A stretch of DNA of 64,000 nt from an uncultured Rhodopila sp. (GTDB taxonomy: Bacteria; Pseudomonadota; Alphaproteobacteria; Acetobacterales; Acetobacteraceae), in NCBI RefSeq assembly GCF_903944925.1, contig NZ_CAJATU010000019.1, positions 1 to 64,000 on the forward strand, written 5' to 3'. Under the pieces are notes generated by a model. It was not told the DNA's origin and made no database searches. It saw nothing but the letters and a program-made list of their open reading frames with translations. A program made the translations under genes and the position numbers. Shown here in pieces: positions 60,071 to 64,000 of this stretch. Position 1 is the stretch's first letter, and every line of letters starts with the position of its first letter.

Positions 60071-62365
60071 TCAATGGCTGACCTGCTTCTCCAGCTCGAG
60101 CACCAGCATCCGGATCTGCGGATTGCCCGGATACAGCCCGGCCAGTTCGCGTGCGTGCAGCAGGGCCGCCGGCAGGTCGCCCGCGCTCCGCGCCGTGGTC
60201 ACCAAAGCGACCAGCACGTCGGGATCGGCCGGGTGCTGCTGATGCAGCCGCTCCAGCAATGCCCGCGCCTGCTGCGGCGAACCGGTCGAGTTCAGCGCGA
60301 TGGCGTAGACATACCCGTAGCGCGCGTTGTCCGGCGCCAGTTCGGCCGCCTTGCGCAGCAGCGGCATCGCGTCGGCGTAGTTGTGCTGGCGTATCAGGAC
60401 CAGGCCGAGGCTGTGGGTGATGTCCGCATTGTTCGGCTCGATCGCCAGCGCCTTGCGCAGCAGCGCCTCGCCCTGCGCATCACGGCCGCGCATGCGGTCG
60501 AGATCCGCCAGGTTCATCATAGCCGGAGCGAATTTCGGGTCGAGGCGCAGGGCGGTGTTGTATTCGGTCTCGGCATCGTCCGGCCGGGCCCGCCGCGTAT
60601 CCAGCAGCCCCAAATTCAAATGCGTCTCCGGCCGATCGGCGTTGACCAGTTCGGCGGCGGTCAGTTCGTCCTCGGCGGCGGCCAGGGCGGCGCGCTCCTC
60701 CGCCGGGATCGTCTGCGGGTCCACGCCGGACAGCGCCCGCGCCGCCTCGGTGCGGACCGCGCGGATCGGATCGTGCAGCAGGGGCAGCGTCGACCGGACG
60801 ATCGCCGCGGGCGCGGCCGGCCCGAGGGCGCGCCCCGCCGCGGCGCGGACCAGCGGATCGGGGTCCGCCACCGCCGCGGCGATGGCGGGGCCGGAAGCGG
60901 AGGACGCGTAGCGCGGCAGCAGCGGCAAGGCGCTCGCCCTGGCGATCGCCGGCTGATCAGTGTCCAGGATCAGCGCATCCAACCGGCGTTCGGCGTCCAC
61001 ACCGCCGGTGCGGCCGGCCTGCAGCGCGGTGCCGTAGTGCGGCCGCGTTTGACGGCCGTTCGGAAACCATCCGGCAACGCTTTTCGCCGCCCAGTCGGCG
61101 GACCGGTCCTTATGGCACCGGGTGCAGGTGTCGGGCGTGTCCAGCGAGGCGGACAGATCCGGCCGCGGCACCCGGAAGCTGTGGTCGCGGCGCTCGTGCA
61201 CGACCATGTAGGTCTTTGCGGGCATGTGGCAGTTGACGCATTGCGCACCGGTGCTGCCGGCCTGGTGGTGGGTGTGCTCGGACACGTCGAACTTCGCCGG
61301 CAGGTGGCACTGCGCGCACAATCCGTTGCCCTCGGCCCGCAGTTTCGCACTGTGCGGTTCGTGGCAGTTGGAACAGGTGACGCCGGCCTGGTACATGCGG
61401 CTTTGCAGGAAGGAGCCGTATTCGAACACCTCGCCATCGATCTGGCCGTCGGCGTGGTACATGCCGGGTTCCAGCAACGCGGGCAGGAACGAGTCGAGGA
61501 ACGGGCCGCCCGGCGGCGGTGCCGGCGCGATCACGCTGCGCCGTGCGTGGCAGGCGGCGCAGGTGTCGATTTCGGTCGAGACGAGCTTGGCGCTGCGCCG
61601 GGCGATCCCGGTTTGCGGGTCCATCTCCCACCGGCCGGTATCCGCCGGCTTCAGCCGGTTCGTCAGCCCCAGCCGCACGTCCCCGGAGCCCGGCTTTTGC
61701 GCCCGGGCGACGTGGCGGGAACCGGGGCCGTGGCACGCCTCGCACGACACGTCCACATCGGTCCAGGTGGTCTTGTAGCTGTCGGTGGCGAGATCATAGG
61801 TCTTTTGCAGGTTGGTGGAGTGGCAGGCGGCGCACTGGTAGTTCCAGGTCTGGTCGCGCCCGGTCCAATGCACCGGATCGCCCGGCGGCGGCGGATGGTC
61901 AGGGTACAGGTGGAACCAGCGCTGACCCCCCTGGTCCTTCGGACGGCTGTCCCGGGCGATGCCGAGAGCCTGGAGCCGCCCGCCCGGAAAGGCGATCAGG
62001 TATTGCTGCAGCGGATAGACGCCGAACGTATAGGCGATGGCGTAATCCTGCGGCGTGCCGTCCGGTCCTTCCGTCCGCACCCGGAAACTGTCGCCGGAGC
62101 GATGGAAGGTGGTGGTGACGCCGCCCTGCACGAAGGTCGTATCGGCGAAGTCTCCCTGCACGGTCGCCGTCGTGGCAGGCTGCATCGCCAACGCATGGTG
62201 GGAGGTCTGCCAAAGCGCCGTCTCGGCCTTGTGGCAACCCGCGCAGGCAGCGCTGCCCGTGTACGCCGCCGGTTCGTCGGCCCGGGCGGGCGTCAGGGCC
62301 AGCATGACGCAGAGCGCCGCCATAAGAAAAAGCAGCGTGGCGCGGCCGCGTGCCATGGCGGTCAT
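60071..62365 (-). CDS. Exported octahaem cytochrome c with HEAT-like and TPR repeats
   Basis: This 764-residue protein has a signal peptide (LLFLMAALCVMLALTPARA). Eight CxxCH haem motifs lie in the first ~430 residues (CAGCH, CAACH, CEACH, CAACH, CSNCH, CAQCH, CVNCH, CTRCH). A repeat region of the HEAT type (PAIAAAVADPDPLVRAAAGR) is followed by TPR units (HLNLGLLDTRRARPDDAETE, ITHSLGLVLIRQHNYADAMP). The haem part resembles NrfA/cytochrome c554-like multihaem proteins. It is probably periplasmic, moving electrons within a protein complex organised by the TPRs. The ATG at 62365 follows TGAGGCG and lies 4 nt after the DUF3313-type gene, so they share an operon. Confidence 0.88.
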   Translation of the reverse strand: MTAMARGRATLLFLMAALCVMLALTPARADEPAAYTGSAACAGCHKAETALWQTSHHALAMQPATTATVQGDFADTTFVQGGVTTTFHRSGDSFRVRTEGPDGTPQDYAIAYTFGVYPLQQYLIAFPGGRLQALGIARDSRPKDQGGQRWFHLYPDHPPPPGDPVHWTGRDQTWNYQCAACHSTNLQKTYDLATDSYKTTWTDVDVSCEACHGPGSRHVARAQKPGSGDVRLGLTNRLKPADTGRWEMDPQTGIARRSAKLVSTEIDTCAACHARRSVIAPAPPPGGPFLDSFLPALLEPGMYHADGQIDGEVFEYGSFLQSRMYQAGVTCSNCHEPHSAKLRAEGNGLCAQCHLPAKFDVSEHTHHQAGSTGAQCVNCHMPAKTYMVVHERRDHSFRVPRPDLSASLDTPDTCTRCHKDRSADWAAKSVAGWFPNGRQTRPHYGTALQAGRTGGVDAERRLDALILDTDQPAIARASALPLLPRYASSASGPAIAAAVADPDPLVRAAAGRALGPAAPAAIVRSTLPLLHDPIRAVRTEAARALSGVDPQTIPAEERAALAAAEDELTAAELVNADRPETHLNLGLLDTRRARPDDAETEYNTALRLDPKFAPAMMNLADLDRMRGRDAQGEALLRKALAIEPNNADITHSLGLVLIRQHNYADAMPLLRKAAELAPDNARYGYVYAIALNSTGSPQQARALLERLHQQHPADPDVLVALVTTARSAGDLPAALLHARELAGLYPGNPQIRMLVLELEKQVSH

Positions 62366-62369
62366 CGCC

Positions 62370-63116
62370 TCAGCCCTTGCATATGCCGAGCTGTTGCAGG
62401 CGGGTCACGAACTGCTTCGACCAGGCTTCGAACGCATGGTGCACGTCAAGCCACGTATCGAGCCTGTTCTCGGCCGCCGCGGTGGTGCCGCCGCGCGTGT
62501 CGACCGCCTGCCAGACCACCGCACCGCTCTCGGCATCGGTCGCGAAACTTTCCGCCGTCGCCGTCCCGGCGAAATATCCGACGCCGCCGTTGATGGCGAA
62601 GGAGGCGAGGCCGTTCGCGGCGCTTTCGTAGGGCGTATAGGTCGCCACGGTGTTGACGGCGGCATTGGGAACCTTGGCGTCCACCAGCGCGAACCGGACC
62701 CGCAGCGTGTCCGGTCCGGCGCGGCGTGCCATCCGGCAATGCGGCTTCATGGCAGTGAACATATCGGCAGTGAACGTATCCGCCACCGCCTGCCGCTGCT
62801 GCAAAGGCACGGAGGCCAGATCCGAACCGGGCGCCGTATAGACCGTTACGGGCTGCAGCCAGATCCGGCTGTTGGCGAAGGCCTGCATGTCCGGATTGAG
62901 GTAAACCAGATCGACCCGGGCGGCTCCCCCCCGCCGCAGCAGCGACGGTTCGGGCAGGAACCCGGCCACCGGCTGGACCGGCCGGACCTCGATCGCTCCG
63001 CCGCCGATAACCCGGGCGGTCTGAATCTTCCCATTGTCCGGGCTGAGGTCGCTCACGCTGCCGCAGGCGGAGAGCAGGCCGGCAAGCGGCAACATCCAAC
63101 GGACACCCGGTATCAT
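62370..63116 (-). CDS. DUF3313-type lipoprotein
   Basis: This 248-residue protein has a lipoprotein signal ending LAGLLSAC. The central block DLVYLNPDMQAFANSRIWLQ, then PVTVYTAP, the segment with KPHCRMARRAGPDTLRVRFA and the C-terminal FEAWSKQFVTRLQQL follow the pattern of DUF3313 (putative outer-membrane lipoprotein). It should sit in the periplasmic leaflet of the outer or inner membrane. It is encoded 4 nt upstream of the octahaem cytochrome, which suggests a joint role, for example as an anchor; that is inference. Confidence 0.75.
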   Translation of the reverse strand: MIPGVRWMLPLAGLLSACGSVSDLSPDNGKIQTARVIGGGAIEVRPVQPVAGFLPEPSLLRRGGAARVDLVYLNPDMQAFANSRIWLQPVTVYTAPGSDLASVPLQQRQAVADTFTADMFTAMKPHCRMARRAGPDTLRVRFALVDAKVPNAAVNTVATYTPYESAANGLASFAINGGVGYFAGTATAESFATDAESGAVVWQAVDTRGGTTAAAENRLDTWLDVHHAFEAWSKQFVTRLQQLGICKG

Positions 63117-63232
63117 GCTCTCACCCCGATCGTCTGCGAACCCGATGTCCGCGAAGCGATACCCGGATCGTCTCCCACGGCCGCCCGGGGCGCGCTATGC
63201 AATTCCGGCCCGCTGCATGCGCGACGCGCCGC

Positions 63233-63994
63233 CTACCTGCCGATTTGCGACAGCGCGTCGCGCAGCGGCGCATCCGACACCCGCATGAAGCCTTCATACG
63301 GTCGGCTCAGTTCCAGGATCAGGAATATCGCGCCGCCGACGGACACTGCGCCGACAAGCAGCGCCACCAGGACCGTCGCGTTGAACCGCGCAAACAGGCC
63401 GAAGCCCAGGAACAGCATGCAGATCCAGAACACCAGCACGGTCAGGAACGGCCAGGAGATGGACGATCCGTGCTGCTCGAACATCAGCAGCCGGGTCTGC
63501 CCGACGCCCTGCCCCAACTGCAAGGCCTGGCTTTGCAGCGTCCGCTGCACGTCGGTTGCCGGCTTCAGGCTTTGCAGTCCGACAACGAATGCATCCGACC
63601 GGATTCGCGTTGTCCTCGGGTCGAGATTGGCCGCCCGCGGGCTGTCCGACGGCCAGACCTGTTCATGCAAATCGGCGACCGCTTCCTGAAGCAAATTGCG
63701 CGTCTCCTTCGCCTCGGGACCGTAGAAGGCCAAGACGCGATCGAGCAGGATGACGTTGGCGGCGAGCGACTGCACCTCGCTCTGCTGCGCATCGTAGGAG
63801 GTGCTGGCGGATGCGACGAGAAGGCTGAGCACCAGCGCGGCCATGGTCGCAATCAGGCTCATGATCAGCTTGATGACGTCCTTGGACCCTTCGTCGACAT
63901 GATGCGAGGGCAATCTGGTGTGCAGCAGCATACCCGCGACACCGGTGCCGAAGGAGCAGGCGGCAACGATCAAAGCCGTATCGAAGGAGGTCAT
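63233..63994 (-). CDS. DUF4239-type (bestrophin-like) membrane protein
   Basis: This 253-residue protein has two N-terminal membrane helices (ALIVAACSFGTGVAGMLLHT, LIMSLIATMAALVLSLLVAS), a helical domain of about 100 residues and two C-terminal helices (WPFLTVLVFWICMLFLGFGL, ATVLVALLVGAVSVGGAIFL) followed by ELSRPYEGFMRVSDAPLR. The layout and the final 'L-x-RPY-x-G' segment fit the DUF4239/bestrophin-like group, whose function is not established. It is the last gene of the window and is complete, 116 nt upstream of the DUF3313-type gene on the same strand. Confidence 0.75.
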   Translation of the reverse strand: MTSFDTALIVAACSFGTGVAGMLLHTRLPSHHVDEGSKDVIKLIMSLIATMAALVLSLLVASASTSYDAQQSEVQSLAANVILLDRVLAFYGPEAKETRNLLQEAVADLHEQVWPSDSPRAANLDPRTTRIRSDAFVVGLQSLKPATDVQRTLQSQALQLGQGVGQTRLLMFEQHGSSISWPFLTVLVFWICMLFLGFGLFARFNATVLVALLVGAVSVGGAIFLILELSRPYEGFMRVSDAPLRDALSQIGR

Positions 63995-64000
63995 TGGCGG

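Noticed and set aside
60074-62593. Plus-strand open frame of 839 codons opposite the octahaem cytochrome gene
   Set aside because: The minus strand carries eight CxxCH motifs, a signal peptide and TPRs. The plus frame has no domain character.
1-64000. tRNA, rRNA or known riboswitch genes
   Set aside because: No tRNA cloverleaf with a conserved T-arm (GGTTCGAAxCC) or rRNA core sequence was noticed, including at the island border near 21.6-21.8 kb. GGTTCG-like words (for example near 8895) lack the rest of the fold.

Overview
The window comes from a GC-rich bacterial chromosome, most likely an alphaproteobacterium of the Rhodospirillales/Acetobacteraceae type. This placement is an inference from base composition, the lipA-ratA and hfq-hflX pairs, a FadA/FadN/FadE-type beta-oxidation cluster and 'CGTCATGG...CCGGCCAT' REP-like palindromes. 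No rRNA, tRNA or CRISPR array was found.

Region 1 (about 1-21.6 kb) is an accessory island rich in broken genes. It opens with a possible truncated restriction-modification protein and an unknown gene. Next comes a divergent set: a soluble FtsH-like AAA/M41 protease, a DUF6634-like gene and a small amber-interrupted gene on the minus strand, facing a Lon-like AAA ATPase on the plus strand. The FtsH-like gene carries a one-base deletion and an ISAzo13-type insertion sequence at 3781-5099. Removing the IS and one copy of its 5-bp duplication (CTAAG) restores the reading frame. At 9.5-15.9 kb lies a Tn7/Tn5053-like transposition module: TnsA-like, a small duplicated TnsA tail, TnsB/TniA, TnsC/TniB and a large TniQ/TnsD. 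The TnsA-like protein keeps the family's sequence pattern but has lost its recognisable nuclease residues. Behind it (16-19.7 kb) is a defence-like cargo: a small basic protein, two proteins with HEPN-type R-x4-H motifs, and an Mrr-like nuclease whose two halves join by a -1 shift on an A7 run. A lone radical SAM protein closes the region.

Region 2 (about 21.8-64 kb) is ordinary, densely packed chromosome with no frameshifts seen. It contains: (a) a fatty-acid degradation block (MerR regulator, thiolase, FadN-type hydratase/dehydrogenase, acyl-CoA dehydrogenase, FadD ligase) with a ~500-bp palindromic repeat element inside it; (b) an acyl-CoA synthetase overlapping a ketopantoate reductase gene; (c) an FNT transporter, an EF-hand protein, threonine aldolase, RatA/Coq10 and lipoyl synthase; (d) a papain-like domain protein, a HAD phosphatase, hfq, hflX and a haloacid dehalogenase; (e) an orphan RND adaptor and a chemotaxis receptor; (f) a sugar-nucleotide epimerase and aminotransferase pair; (g) MsrB, an FAH-family enzyme, a CorC/HlyC-type membrane protein and a fused nucleotidyltransferase-GmhB-like phosphatase; (h) two glycine-zipper lipoproteins; (i) a Crp/Fnr regulator in one operon with a membrane adenylate cyclase carrying haem-type histidines and a 2Fe-2S domain; (j) class I fructose-bisphosphate aldolase, an octahaem cytochrome with TPRs, a DUF3313-type lipoprotein and a DUF4239-type membrane protein.

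The most interesting parts are the transposition module with the apparently dead TnsA and its duplicated tail, the defence-like cargo with a possible programmed frameshift, and the redox-cyclase/Crp operon.
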